Assembly (NCBI GenBank): GCA_050953405.1
Contig: JBMNMP010000003.1
Span: forward strand, 124,001-188,000
From: RUG100 sp050953405
GTDB lineage: Bacteria; Bacillota; Clostridia; Peptostreptococcales; Anaerovoracaceae
Direction: 5' to 3'
DNA: 64,000 nt
The notes under the pieces are model-generated. The model had not been told where the DNA came from, did not search any database, and saw only the letters and a list, made by a program, of their open reading frames with translations. Position 1 is the first letter of the stretch, and the number at the start of each line of letters is the position of its first letter. The position numbers and the translations under genes were made by a program. Of this stretch, positions 32,320 through 40,420 are shown in pieces.

Positions 32320-33387
32320 ATGGCAAAAGTAGACATTTTTTCGGGCTTTCTGGGCGCCGGAAAGACGACACTGATCAAAAAGCTGATCAAAGAAGCTTAT
32401 GGGGATGAACAACTGGTACTGATAGAAAACGAATTTGGGGACGTCAGTGTTGACGGTGGATTTCTCAAAGATACAGGAATACAGATCAACGAGATGTCTT
32501 CGGGCTGCATCTGCTGCAGCCTGGTAGGCGATTTTGGAAAGGCCCTGAATCAGGTAATCGAGCAGTTCGATCCTGACAGGATCCTGATAGAACCGTCGGG
32601 CGTAGGCAAGCTGAGCGATGTCATCATCGCAGTGCAGGACCTGCACAACGACAAGATCAAGCTGAACGGTTTCACCACGGTAGTGGATGCCAAGAAATGC
32701 AAGATCTATATGCAGAACTTCGGAGAATTTTATGAAAATCAGGTCGAGCATGCGAGTTCCATTATTCTCAGCCACACGGACGGCCTCTCACAGAACAAGC
32801 TGGATGCCTGCATCGCGATGCTGAGGGAGCACAATGATCATGCTTCGATAGTAACTACCCCGTGGGACAAGATCCCCGGCAGCAAGATCCTGGAGACCAT
32901 GGAAGAGAAGAAAACGCTGTCTTCCGAGCTGGATCACCTCAGAGAAGAAGCTTATGAGGAGGAGGCTGCTCACGCTCACGAACATGAGCATGAGCATCAT
33001 CACGACCACGGTCACGGTCATGAACATCATCACGACCACGATCATCACGATCACGATCATGAGCACCATCACGACCACGATCACGGCCATGAGCACCATC
33101 ATCATCACGCCGACGAAGTGTTTGATGAATTCGGGACCGAGACTACGCACAAATTCAGCAAGAAGCAGATCGAGGGAGCTCTCAACGGTCTCATGAACAT
33201 CGCCGAATGCGGTCAGGTGCTGAGAGCAAAGGGCATCGTGGAAGGTGAAGACGGAAACTGGATCCACTTCGATTATGTGCCCGGAGAACCGGAAGTACGT
33301 GAAGGCCCTGCGGAGACCACAGGCATGATCGCCGTTATCGGCGCCAGTATCGATAAGGACAGGATCTCAGAGCTCTTCGGGCTTTGA
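32320..33387 (+). CDS. CobW/G3E-family GTPase with a long His-rich metal-binding insert
   Basis: G3E GTPases of the CobW/COG0523 branch deliver metal ions to target proteins. The 355-residue protein has a P-loop SGFLGAGKTT (8-17), ENEFG, the metal-binding GCICC (62-66) and EPSG (91-94). Where NKxD is usual the guanine motif reads SHTD (151-154). An insert at about 218-263 contains roughly 29 His in 46 residues, alternating with Asp, Glu and Gly, a strong metal-chelating tail. The CobW C-terminal domain follows. It lies 16 bases before a second CobW-like gene. The metal (zinc, nickel or cobalt) is not readable; Ech and LarA nearby make nickel worth considering. Confidence 0.85.
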   Translation: MAKVDIFSGFLGAGKTTLIKKLIKEAYGDEQLVLIENEFGDVSVDGGFLKDTGIQINEMSSGCICCSLVGDFGKALNQVIEQFDPDRILIEPSGVGKLSDVIIAVQDLHNDKIKLNGFTTVVDAKKCKIYMQNFGEFYENQVEHASSIILSHTDGLSQNKLDACIAMLREHNDHASIVTTPWDKIPGSKILETMEEKKTLSSELDHLREEAYEEEAAHAHEHEHEHHHDHGHGHEHHHDHDHHDHDHEHHHDHDHGHEHHHHHADEVFDEFGTETTHKFSKKQIEGALNGLMNIAECGQVLRAKGIVEGEDGNWIHFDYVPGEPEVREGPAETTGMIAVIGASIDKDRISELFGL

Positions 33388-33403
33388 TTCGGGAGGGCTT
33401 TAT

Positions 33404-34351
33404 ATGAACGAAATACCAGTATATTTACTGACGGGATTTCTCGACGCGGGGAAGACCACCTTTATACAGAGCCTGATGGAAGGCGATGACTTCAATGCCG
33501 GCGAGCGTACTCTGATGCTGATCTGCGAAGAAGGCGAAGTGGAGCACGAGCCTGGAAAGTTCGCCTTCAATAATACCTTTTTCGTAACCGTCAACAAAGA
33601 AGAAGATCTCGATGCTCAGATGCTCGAGGAGCAGGCCAGGGAAAACGACATCGACAGGGTAGTTGTTGAGTACAACGGCATGTGGATGCTGGACAGCCTG
33701 TACAAGAACATGCCCAAGAACTGGGTGATCTACCAGGAAGTCATGTTCGCCGATGCGACGACATTCCAGGTCTACAACGACAACATGAGGCAGCAGACGT
33801 TCGACAAGATGAGGGACGCCGAGCTGGTGATCTTCAACAGGTGCGTGCGCGGCCAGCTGGACAAGATGGCGCTGCACAAAATAGTCAGGGTAGCCAACCG
33901 CAAGAGCCAGATACTCTACGAGTTCGGAGAGGATGATGTGGAGCCGGATAATATCAAGGATCCGCTGCCTTTCGACCTCAATGCGCCGCTGGTCACCATC
34001 AAGGACCAGGATTACGCCGAGTGGTATCGCGACCTGAATGAGGAACAGGAAAAGTACGAAGGAAAGACGCTGCGCGTCAAGGGCAGGGCGCTCACTGAGG
34101 GCAATCTGCCGGAGAACACTTTTATTTTCGGTCGTCATCTGATGACGTGCTGTGTGGCGGATATACAATTCGCCGGGCTCGTCTGCAAGTGGGGCGGCAA
34201 AAAACCAAAGCTGGAAAACGGCGAATGGGTCGCCATCACAGCCAAGGTCAAGAACGAGTTCGATTCCATATACAAGGAAGAAGGCCCGGTGCTCTATTGT
34301 CAGAAGGTAGAGAAGGAAGCTCCGGCCGATCCGGAAGTTGCTCAGTTCTGA
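33404..34351 (+). CDS. CobW-like GTPase fused to a DUF1980 (YcgQ)-like C-terminal domain
   Basis: Residues 1-200 form a G3E-type GTPase with P-loop TGFLDAGKTT (10-19), but the CxCC metal motif is absent and EPSG is replaced by EYNG. Residues of about 218-300 resemble the C-terminal domain of the DUF1980/YcgQ family, including GKTLRVKGRALTEG and FIFGRHLMTCCVADIQ, whose HLMTCCVAD core carries paired Cys. In YcgQ this domain goes with a DUF318 permease and is not normally attached to a GTPase. No permease gene is nearby. The gene follows the His-rich CobW gene closely with GGAGGG upstream, so both probably serve one metal-related task. Confidence 0.7.
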   Translation: MNEIPVYLLTGFLDAGKTTFIQSLMEGDDFNAGERTLMLICEEGEVEHEPGKFAFNNTFFVTVNKEEDLDAQMLEEQARENDIDRVVVEYNGMWMLDSLYKNMPKNWVIYQEVMFADATTFQVYNDNMRQQTFDKMRDAELVIFNRCVRGQLDKMALHKIVRVANRKSQILYEFGEDDVEPDNIKDPLPFDLNAPLVTIKDQDYAEWYRDLNEEQEKYEGKTLRVKGRALTEGNLPENTFIFGRHLMTCCVADIQFAGLVCKWGGKKPKLENGEWVAITAKVKNEFDSIYKEEGPVLYCQKVEKEAPADPEVAQF

Positions 34352-34380
34352 GGCACAGGTCTATTCAGAGAAAACAAAGA

Positions 34381-34405
34381 GGAGATGCATATGGCATCTC
34401 CTTTT
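34381..34405. terminator. Bidirectional terminator between the CobW genes and ychF
   Basis: GGAGATGC at 34381-34388 pairs with GCATCTCC at 34394-34401 around a 5-base loop. TTTTATTT follows on the plus strand. On the minus strand the hairpin is followed by a T-rich TCTTTGTTTT, so it can end both converging transcripts. Confidence 0.8.
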
Positions 34406-34419
34406 ATTTAAGCTTTAGT

Positions 34420-35511
34420 TTAGAGGTTGAAGAGGAAGTGACAGATGTCGCCGTCTTTGACAACATAGTCTTTGCCCTCAGACCTCACGAGGCCCTTTTC
34501 CTTGGCTGCTGACAGTTTGCCGCCGCACTCGATCAGCTGGTCATAAGCTATAGTCTCTGAGCGGATGAAGCCCTTTTCAAAGTCGGTGTGTATTTTGCCG
34601 GCGGCCTGCGGCGCCTTGGTGCCCCGCTTTATAGTCCAGGCTCTGGTCTCATCTTCACCTGTTGTCAGGAATGAGATGAGATCGAGCAGGCGATAGCTGG
34701 CTTTTATCAGCTTGTCGAGGCCTGATTCGGAAATGCCCATGTCCTCCAGGAAGGCCATCTTTTCATCATCGTCCAGTTCGGCCAGTTCTTCTTCTATCTT
34801 GGCGCAGACAACGACCACGTCAGAACCCTCCTCAGCGGCGAAATCCCTGACCTTGCGGATCATTTCATTGTCTTCGGTTGCCGCGTCTTCTTCGGATACG
34901 TTTGCCGCATAGATGACCGGCTTGTAGGAGAGCAGATCGAGGCTCTGTACATAGTCGCTCTCTTCTTCATCAAGGTCCATGGCGCGGGCCGATTTGCCGT
35001 CGCCCAGCCACTGGTTGACCTTTTCAAGAAGATCGAGCTCTTTCTGGAGGCCTTTATCGCCTTTCAGCATCTTGCGTGTCTTGGTGATGCGCCTGTCGAG
35101 CACTTCCATATCGGAAAGGATCAGCTCGGTGTTGATGGTTTCGATGTCGGAGAGCGGATCTATCCTGCCGTCAACGTGCACGACGTTGGAATCCTCAAAG
35201 CATCTGACGACGTGTACGATGGCTTCCACTTCACGGATGTGACCCAGAAATTTGTTGCCAAGGCCTTCGCCTTTGCTGGCCCCTTTTACAAGACCAGCGA
35301 TGTCGCAGAATTCGATGGTCGTATAGATGGTCTTTTTTGAGTTGTATATCTGTGACAGCCTGGTGACTCTTTCATCGGGTACGGTCACCACTCCTACGTT
35401 TGGCTCTATGGTGCAGAACGGGTAGTTCGCCGCCTCTGCGCCGGCCTTGGTGATCGCATTGAAAAGTGTGCTTTTGCCTACGTTTGGCAGGCCGACTATA
35501 CCTAATTTCAT
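34420..35511 (-). CDS. ychF: Redox-regulated ATPase YchF
   Basis: Obg-related P-loop protein that prefers ATP and interacts with ribosomes in translation and stress control. The 363-residue protein has G1 GLPNVGKSTLFNA at 7-19, PFCTIEPNVGVV, DIAGLVKGASKGEGLGNKF and a nucleotide motif YAANVSEED in place of NKxD, which is the family basis for ATP preference. The C-terminal TGS-like domain has FEKGFIRSETIAYDQLIECGG and ends in KDYVVKDGDICHFLFNL. ATG at 35511 follows AAAGGAG. It stands alone between terminators. Confidence 0.96.
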   Translation of the reverse strand: MKLGIVGLPNVGKSTLFNAITKAGAEAANYPFCTIEPNVGVVTVPDERVTRLSQIYNSKKTIYTTIEFCDIAGLVKGASKGEGLGNKFLGHIREVEAIVHVVRCFEDSNVVHVDGRIDPLSDIETINTELILSDMEVLDRRITKTRKMLKGDKGLQKELDLLEKVNQWLGDGKSARAMDLDEEESDYVQSLDLLSYKPVIYAANVSEEDAATEDNEMIRKVRDFAAEEGSDVVVVCAKIEEELAELDDDEKMAFLEDMGISESGLDKLIKASYRLLDLISFLTTGEDETRAWTIKRGTKAPQAAGKIHTDFEKGFIRSETIAYDQLIECGGKLSAAKEKGLVRSEGKDYVVKDGDICHFLFNL

Positions 35512-35586
35512 ATATATCTGTATCTCCTTTGATTTTACATTGTGTTCAAGTCTCTCGAATAGAAAAGAGCAAAATTCAACATGATA

Positions 35587-35614
35587 ATTATAGCACGTTG
35601 TCTCTTTTTCTCAA
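35587..35614 (-). promoter_or_regulatory. Promoter of ychF
   Basis: On the minus strand, TTGAGA (35609-35614) and a perfect TATAAT (35587-35592) are 16 bases apart, about 75 bases upstream of the start codon. Confidence 0.6.
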
Positions 35615-35657
35615 GATAATCGGGAAAGTTTTCAGGATCTCCGCACTGCCGCCCGGC

Positions 35658-36410
35658 TCAGCGCCTGCTTTTGCGGTCACTCCTGCGCTTCAGGAGCACC
35701 ATGGCCACCGCGCAGATCACTATGATGGCGATGCTGATCACCTGAGCCTGCCTGAAGGGGCCGATCATGAGGCTGTCGGTACGCAGCGCTTCAACGCAGA
35801 TCCTTTCGGCGGAATAGAGGATGCCGTAAAGGCAGATGACCTGACCCATGAATCTGCGTCTGTTGTCAATGGCAATCAGGATGAAGAAGAGGATCAGGCA
35901 CCAGATCGATTCGTAGAGAAAGGTGGGATGCACTTTTTCACCCATCACGGTGATCGCCCAGGGCAGGTTCGTGGGTCCGCCGTGGGCTTCGGAGTTGAAA
36001 TAGTTGCCCCATCTGCCGATGGCCTGTGCCAGGGCGATGGCCGGCGCCGCCATATCGATGATATCGATGAAATTGAGGCGCTTTACGCGGCATACTATGA
36101 AAGCCGTGAGGATGCCGAAGATGAGACCGCCGTGTATCGCCAGCCCTCCCGCACGAATATCGATGATCTCCCCCGGATTAGCAGAGTAATAATCCCAGCT
36201 GAAGATGACGTAGTAGAGCCTTGCGCCGACTATGCCTATGGGTATTGAAAAGATGAGGATGTCGAGCACGTCTTCCGGCTTTACCGCATGCAGCGGTGCC
36301 CTCTTCATGAGTACGACTATTGCGGCCACCATCGCGCAGGCGATGATGATCCCGTACCATCTGATTTCCAGCGTTCCTATTGTAAATGCTATGGGATCGG
36401 GGACAGGCAT
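35658..36410 (-). CDS. lgt: Prolipoprotein diacylglyceryl transferase
   Basis: Membrane enzyme that attaches diacylglycerol to the lipobox Cys of prolipoproteins. The 250-residue protein has seven or so hydrophobic segments. The Lgt signature is GRWGNYFNSEAHGGPT (Arg, Asn and Glu), with IRWYGIIIACAM near the N-terminus, GARLYYVIFSWDYY, the catalytic-region His in GGLAIHGGLIFG and RICVEALRTDSLM near the C-terminus. It starts with ATG 36410 and has its own promoter. About 145 non-coding bases separate it from ychF, and it lies divergent to the mraZ operon. Confidence 0.95.
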   Translation of the reverse strand: MPVPDPIAFTIGTLEIRWYGIIIACAMVAAIVVLMKRAPLHAVKPEDVLDILIFSIPIGIVGARLYYVIFSWDYYSANPGEIIDIRAGGLAIHGGLIFGILTAFIVCRVKRLNFIDIIDMAAPAIALAQAIGRWGNYFNSEAHGGPTNLPWAITVMGEKVHPTFLYESIWCLILFFILIAIDNRRRFMGQVICLYGILYSAERICVEALRTDSLMIGPFRQAQVISIAIIVICAVAMVLLKRRSDRKSRR

Positions 36411-36457
36411 GTTGCTCTCTTTCTTTGTTCTCTGGTGTTCTTAACGTCAATAGGGTC

Positions 36458-36486
36458 ATTATACCCTGAGCCTCAGCTGTCTGCAA
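36458..36486 (-). promoter_or_regulatory. Promoter of lgt
   Basis: On the minus strand, TTGCAG (36481-36486) and a perfect TATAAT (36458-36463) are 17 bases apart, about 48 bases upstream of the lgt ATG. Confidence 0.65.
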
Positions 36487-36631
36487 GGCACTAAAAATAG
36501 AAGAAAATGTAAAATGGGGTGTTCGCATCAAAAAGGTACTAGATGTTGTATTTTTTCTGATTTTTTGCAAAAAAATCGCACAATTGGGGCGCTGATGTTG
36601 ATGCTTACTCCCATTTTTTTGATGCTGTTCA

Positions 36632-36664
36632 TTGATTTGGGGAGCGAAGTGGTGTAAAGTGGTG
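36632..36664 (+). promoter_or_regulatory. dcw-cluster promoter with MraZ-type direct repeats
   Basis: TTGATT (36632-36637) and TAAAGT (36655-36660) are 17 bases apart. AAGTGGTG occurs twice with a 10-base period (36647-36654 and 36657-36664), and a diverged third unit GGGGA lies one period earlier (36639-36643). MraZ is known to bind tandem boxes with this period upstream of its own gene. The boxes occupy the spacer and the -10, so bound MraZ would repress the operon. Confidence 0.65.
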
Positions 36665-36716
36665 ATACGTCAAAAAATAAAACCAGAAGTGACGGTAGTT
36701 GTGGGGGCCATGATCC

Positions 36717-37148
36717 GTGTTTATAGGCAGCTATAACAACTCAATAGATGCAAAATCCAGGATGATCATCCCGTCAAAATACCGGGAGGAGCTGGGAGGA
36801 AAATGTGTGATGACTAAGGGCATAGACAAGTGCCTTTATATCTATCCGGTTTCCGCCTGGGAGGAATTCGCGGAAAAGCTGGCAGGTTTGCCAAAGGCGG
36901 ATCCCAAGGCGAGGAACTTTGTGAGACATTTCTACGGCAGAGCCGAAGAATGTGAAATCGACAAGCAGGGTAGAGTCACCGTACCGGCAGCGCTGAGAGA
37001 ATACGGAGCCATCGAGAAAGAGCTGACTACCATAGGGAACGGCGAAAAGATCGAGGTCTGGAGCAGAGCTGTATGGGAAGAACTCATGGAAGACTCGCAG
37101 CTTGACGGCGAAGACATCGCCGAGGGCATGGAAGACTATGGAATTTAA
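36717..37148 (+). CDS. mraZ: Transcriptional regulator MraZ
   Basis: DNA-binding protein that autoregulates the division and cell-wall cluster. The 143-residue product has two AbrB-like MraZ repeats: FIGSYNNSIDAKSRMIIPSKYREEL at the N-terminus and CEIDKQGRVTVPAALREYG in the second half. The DxxxR motif is DAKSR in the first (Ser for the usual Gly) and DKQGR in the second. The start is GTG 36717, placed by the family N-terminus MFIG. The gene overlaps rsmH by 11 bases and lies directly downstream of repeat boxes that fit its own binding site. Confidence 0.95.
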   Translation: MFIGSYNNSIDAKSRMIIPSKYREELGGKCVMTKGIDKCLYIYPVSAWEEFAEKLAGLPKADPKARNFVRHFYGRAEECEIDKQGRVTVPAALREYGAIEKELTTIGNGEKIEVWSRAVWEELMEDSQLDGEDIAEGMEDYGI

Positions 37149-38082
37149 GCACAAACCTGTTCTTCTGGAAGAATGTATAGAAAATCTCCGGATAAAGCCG
37201 GACGGCATATATCTGGATGGAACTCTGGGCGGCGGCGGTCACTCGGAGGAGATAGCAAAACGTCTTTCCCGCGAAGGCATGCTGATAGGTATCGATCGTG
37301 ACGAAGATGCCCTGGCAGCGGCGGGGAAGAGGCTGGAACCATATGCCTGCAGAAAGCATTTTGCTCACAGCAATTACACTGAAGTGAAGCAGGTGCTCGC
37401 GGAGGCTGGTGTAGAGAAAGTCGATGGTGCATTGCTGGATCTGGGGGTCTCCAGTTTTCAACTGGACAATGCGGCAAGAGGTTTTTCATATATGAACGAC
37501 GCGCCTCTGGACATGAGGATGGACAGGGACGACAGATATACCGCATCTGATGTGGTAAACGGGTATGAGGAAAAAGACCTCAAAGATGTGATCAGAAAAT
37601 ACGGTGAAGAACGCTGGGCATCGCGCATCGCGCAATTCATCGTCAAAGAGAGGAAGAAGCAGCCTATCGAAACGACCGGACAGCTGGTGGATATCATCAA
37701 GGCGGCCATCCCCGCAGGGGCGAGGAGAAATGGTCCCCATCCGGCGAAGCGTACATTTCAGGCAATACGCATAGAAGTGAACGATGAGCTTTCGGGCTTG
37801 AAAAAGGCGGTTGATGAATTCTGCGACATACTGGCTCCGGGCGGCAGACTGTGTATCATCACATTCCATTCGCTGGAGGACAGAATAGTGAAGGATTCCT
37901 TCAACAAGAGAGCGAATCCGTGCACCTGTCCGCCGGAACTGCCGGTGTGCGTTTGCGGAAAGGTCGCTGATATACGGAAGGTGACCGGAAAACCGCTGGT
38001 ACCCGGGGAGGAAGAACTGAACGGGAATCCGCGGGCGCGCAGCGCAAAGTTGAGGGTAGCTGAGAAACTTGTAGGGAAATAA
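37138..38082 (+). CDS. rsmH: 16S rRNA (cytosine-1402-N4)-methyltransferase RsmH
   Basis: SAM-dependent methyltransferase for C1402 of 16S rRNA in the decoding centre. The N-terminal FKHKPVLLEECIENL and SAM motif DGTLGGGGHSEEIAKRL are classic, followed by GALLDLGVSSFQLDNAARGFS and the C-terminal RICIITFHSLEDRIVK-like segment (here RLCIITFHSLEDRIVKD). Cys-rich PCTCPPELPVCVCGK near the end is also usual for the family. ATG 37138 lies inside the end of mraZ; the frame open back to 37102 is not used. Length is 314 residues. Confidence 0.96.
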   Translation: MEFKHKPVLLEECIENLRIKPDGIYLDGTLGGGGHSEEIAKRLSREGMLIGIDRDEDALAAAGKRLEPYACRKHFAHSNYTEVKQVLAEAGVEKVDGALLDLGVSSFQLDNAARGFSYMNDAPLDMRMDRDDRYTASDVVNGYEEKDLKDVIRKYGEERWASRIAQFIVKERKKQPIETTGQLVDIIKAAIPAGARRNGPHPAKRTFQAIRIEVNDELSGLKKAVDEFCDILAPGGRLCIITFHSLEDRIVKDSFNKRANPCTCPPELPVCVCGKVADIRKVTGKPLVPGEEELNGNPRARSAKLRVAEKLVGK

Positions 38083-38103
38083 GGATCAAAGGTGAGAGGT
38101 ATT

Positions 38104-38541
38104 ATGAACACTGCAGAAAAGATTTATGAAGGTCAGGAAGCTTATCGTGCCAGACAGCGCGGTATCGACCTTGATGTTCATCCCAGTCGCGGGCGGCAGC
38201 ACAAGAAGACAGGAATCACAGCGACTGATAAAAAGCACGTGCTCGTTATGATGCTGGTAGTGGGGCTGATATTCATCGGAGTGATCATCGCCGGAGCTTA
38301 TGCGGCGACCATCAACTACCAGAACAACCAGATAGAGAAGACGAACTCGGAGCTGCAGGGAGAGGTAGAGAGTCTGCATATAGAAATAAAGAGTGCTAAC
38401 AACATTGCAAATATAGAGCAGAAAGCCACAAAGAAACTGGGCATGGTTTACCCTGAAGGCAAACAACTGGTGGTCGTTTCGGGGAACCAGAAACCGGACA
38501 AGAACTTTGCAGGTGATTTAAAAGAAAATGCCCTGAATTGA
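38104..38541 (+). CDS. ftsL: FtsL/DivIC-type septum protein
   Basis: Small bitopic division protein that forms the FtsL-DivIC-FtsQ/DivIB complex. The 145-residue product has a basic cytoplasmic N-terminus, one transmembrane helix (about residues 44-70, VLVMMLVVGLIFIGVII) and an extracytoplasmic coiled coil with NNQIEKTNSELQGEVESLH, ending in a KLGMVYPEGKQ segment typical of FtsL. Sequence identity is always low in this family, so position between rsmH and a class B PBP is part of the evidence. The start may be ATG 38104 or GTG 38092; the former is preferred. A hairpin follows before the PBP gene. Confidence 0.8.
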   Translation: MNTAEKIYEGQEAYRARQRGIDLDVHPSRGRQHKKTGITATDKKHVLVMMLVVGLIFIGVIIAGAYAATINYQNNQIEKTNSELQGEVESLHIEIKSANNIANIEQKATKKLGMVYPEGKQLVVVSGNQKPDKNFAGDLKENALN

Positions 38542-38583
38542 TGCCGGTTATATACGCATGTGAATATTTTCATATAAAGAATC

Positions 38584-38628
38584 AGTCAGGCAGCTGTATA
38601 ATGGACCAGTTTAGTTGTCTGACTTTTT
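38584..38628 (+). terminator. Terminator or attenuator between ftsL and the PBP gene
   Basis: AGTCAGGCAGCT (38584-38595) pairs with AGTTGTCTGACT (38613-38624) over 12 pairs, two of them G-U, followed by five T. The loop contains a perfect TATAAT (38597-38602), so the same DNA might both end upstream transcripts and host a start for pbp, though no good -35 is present. Confidence 0.6.
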
Positions 38629-38653
38629 CTGTGGTAAGACGGGGAGTGAAGAA

Positions 38654-40420
38654 ATGGCGAGAATGACGCCTGTTTCCATAACGAACAAGAAGAGGCTGGT
38701 AATAGCGTTTACTATATTCTGCCTGCTGCTGGTCGTGCTCTGCATCAGAGTGGGATATGTGCAGGTCGTCAAGGGCGATGTGTACAAGAAGAAGGCCATA
38801 GCGCAGCAGACCAAGGACGAGGTGGTGGAAGCCAAACGCGGCGGGATCGTGGACCGCAACGGCGAGGAGCTGGCGGTGAGCACCATCAAGTATTCCGTTT
38901 GGGTGAGGCCGGCCGCGGCCGCTGATAAGGCCGAAAAGGAAAAGGTGATCAGCAGACTGGCACAGATCCTGGGGATGCCTCAGGATGAAGTCGGCAAAAA
39001 GCTCAGCGGGAAGACTGCGCTGGTAAAGCTGGCAAAATACCGCAGTCTGTCGACGGCGGATAAAATACGCAAGGCCGGGCTGCCCGGAGTGACCATAACC
39101 GAAGAAACCAAGAGATATTATCCTCTTGGTGATTTTGCTTCTCAGCTGCTTGGCAGCGTCACCGATGACAACAACGGTCTCGCCGGTGTGGAGCAGTACT
39201 ATAACCGCCAGCTCAAAGGCGTTGCCGGGCGCTGGATAGAAAACACGGATGTCAAGGGAAATTCGCTGACTTATGGCAACGACAAGCACTACGGTGCTCA
39301 GGACGGCGACAACATTCAGCTTACTATAGATGAAGTCATCCAGAACTATGCCGAGGAATCGATCGTGTCCACCATGAAGAGCACCAAGGCGAAGAGGGTC
39401 AGCTGCCTGGTGATGAATCCGAAGACCGGGGAGATCCTCGCGATGGCTTCCACACCGGGATATGATCCCAACAATTCGAGGAAACCGCTGGCTAAGGACA
39501 AGGCCGCTTTCGATAAGATGAGCAGCAAAAAGCAGCTGGAATATCTCAACAAAATGTGGCGCAATCCGCTGGTATCCGACAGTTACGAACCGGGGTCCAC
39601 GTTCAAGCTGCTGACAACGGCGATGGCGCTGGAGGAGAACAAGGTCAACCAGACGGAGACCTTCGAGTGCGGCGGCGGACTCAACGTGAACGGGACTTTC
39701 ATCAAGTGCTGGATATATCCGGGATCGCACGGTACTCAGGATCTGAAACACGCCGTGGGGAATTCCTGCAACCCGGTGTTCATGAGGCTGGCGCAGCGCG
39801 TTGGCAAGGACAGATTTTATGATTATCTCGATCTCTTCGGGATCACCGAAAAGACGGGCATCGATTATCCGGGAGAAGCCAGCGCACAGATACAGAACAA
39901 AAAGAATGTAGGCCTGGTCGAGCTGTCGACCATGGGATTCGGTCAGGGTATCGCGGTGACTCCGATACAGCTGCTGACCACGATCAACTCCTTCGGCAAC
40001 AACGGCCTCATGATGCAGCCGCACCTTGTGAAGGCGATAAAGAACAGCAGCGGCAAGACCATAAAGACAATAAAGCCGAAAGTAGTGCGCAAGACTGTTT
40101 CGCATAACACTTCGAAAAGGATAAAGGAATACATGGAGTTCGTCGTCAAGGAAGGCGGCGGCACAAAGGCGCAGATCAAGGGCTACCGCGTGGGCGGCAA
40201 GACGGGTACTGCGCAGAAAAAGAGCGCCAACAGCAACAAGTATGACAAACTGATAGCTTCCTTTGTAGGCATGGCGCCGATAAACGATCCCAGGCTCTCG
40301 ATACTCTATATCGTCGACGAGCCGGAGGGCGAAGTCTGGGGCAGCGATGTAGCGGCTCCCGGCGCACAGAAGGTATTGAAAAAAACTCTGAGATATATGA
40401 AGATAAAGGAATCAGATTGA
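38654..40420 (+). CDS. Class B penicillin-binding protein (FtsI/SpoVD-like transpeptidase)
   Basis: Peptidoglycan transpeptidase for septal wall synthesis. Residues of about 15-40 form the single transmembrane anchor. A PBP dimer domain with VEAKRGGIVDRNGEELA follows. The transpeptidase motifs are S315-T-F-K318 in EPGSTFKLLT, S371-C-N373 in VGNSCNPVF and K516-T-G518 in GGKTGTAQ. There are no PASTA domains, and the protein ends soon after VLKKTLRYMKI. At 588 residues it fits FtsI or SpoVD; the two cannot be told apart here, hence no symbol. ATG 38654 follows GGGGAG by 7 bases. It overlaps murF at TGATG. Confidence 0.92.
   Translation: MARMTPVSITNKKRLVIAFTIFCLLLVVLCIRVGYVQVVKGDVYKKKAIAQQTKDEVVEAKRGGIVDRNGEELAVSTIKYSVWVRPAAAADKAEKEKVISRLAQILGMPQDEVGKKLSGKTALVKLAKYRSLSTADKIRKAGLPGVTITEETKRYYPLGDFASQLLGSVTDDNNGLAGVEQYYNRQLKGVAGRWIENTDVKGNSLTYGNDKHYGAQDGDNIQLTIDEVIQNYAEESIVSTMKSTKAKRVSCLVMNPKTGEILAMASTPGYDPNNSRKPLAKDKAAFDKMSSKKQLEYLNKMWRNPLVSDSYEPGSTFKLLTTAMALEENKVNQTETFECGGGLNVNGTFIKCWIYPGSHGTQDLKHAVGNSCNPVFMRLAQRVGKDRFYDYLDLFGITEKTGIDYPGEASAQIQNKKNVGLVELSTMGFGQGIAVTPIQLLTTINSFGNNGLMMQPHLVKAIKNSSGKTIKTIKPKVVRKTVSHNTSKRIKEYMEFVVKEGGGTKAQIKGYRVGGKTGTAQKKSANSNKYDKLIASFVGMAPINDPRLSILYIVDEPEGEVWGSDVAAPGAQKVLKKTLRYMKIKESD

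Larger units (their letters stand above)
36411..36716. other. Divergent intergenic region between lgt and mraZ
   Basis: This 306-base gap carries the lgt promoter (minus strand), the mraZ promoter with its repeat boxes (plus strand), and an AT-rich palindrome centred near 36569 (GATTTTTT and AAAAAATC around GCA). I see no coding capacity in it. Confidence 0.7.

Noticed and set aside
32954..33196. Reading frames in other phases over the His-rich repeat
   Set aside because: They are shadows of the repetitive CAC/CAT codons of the CobW insert.
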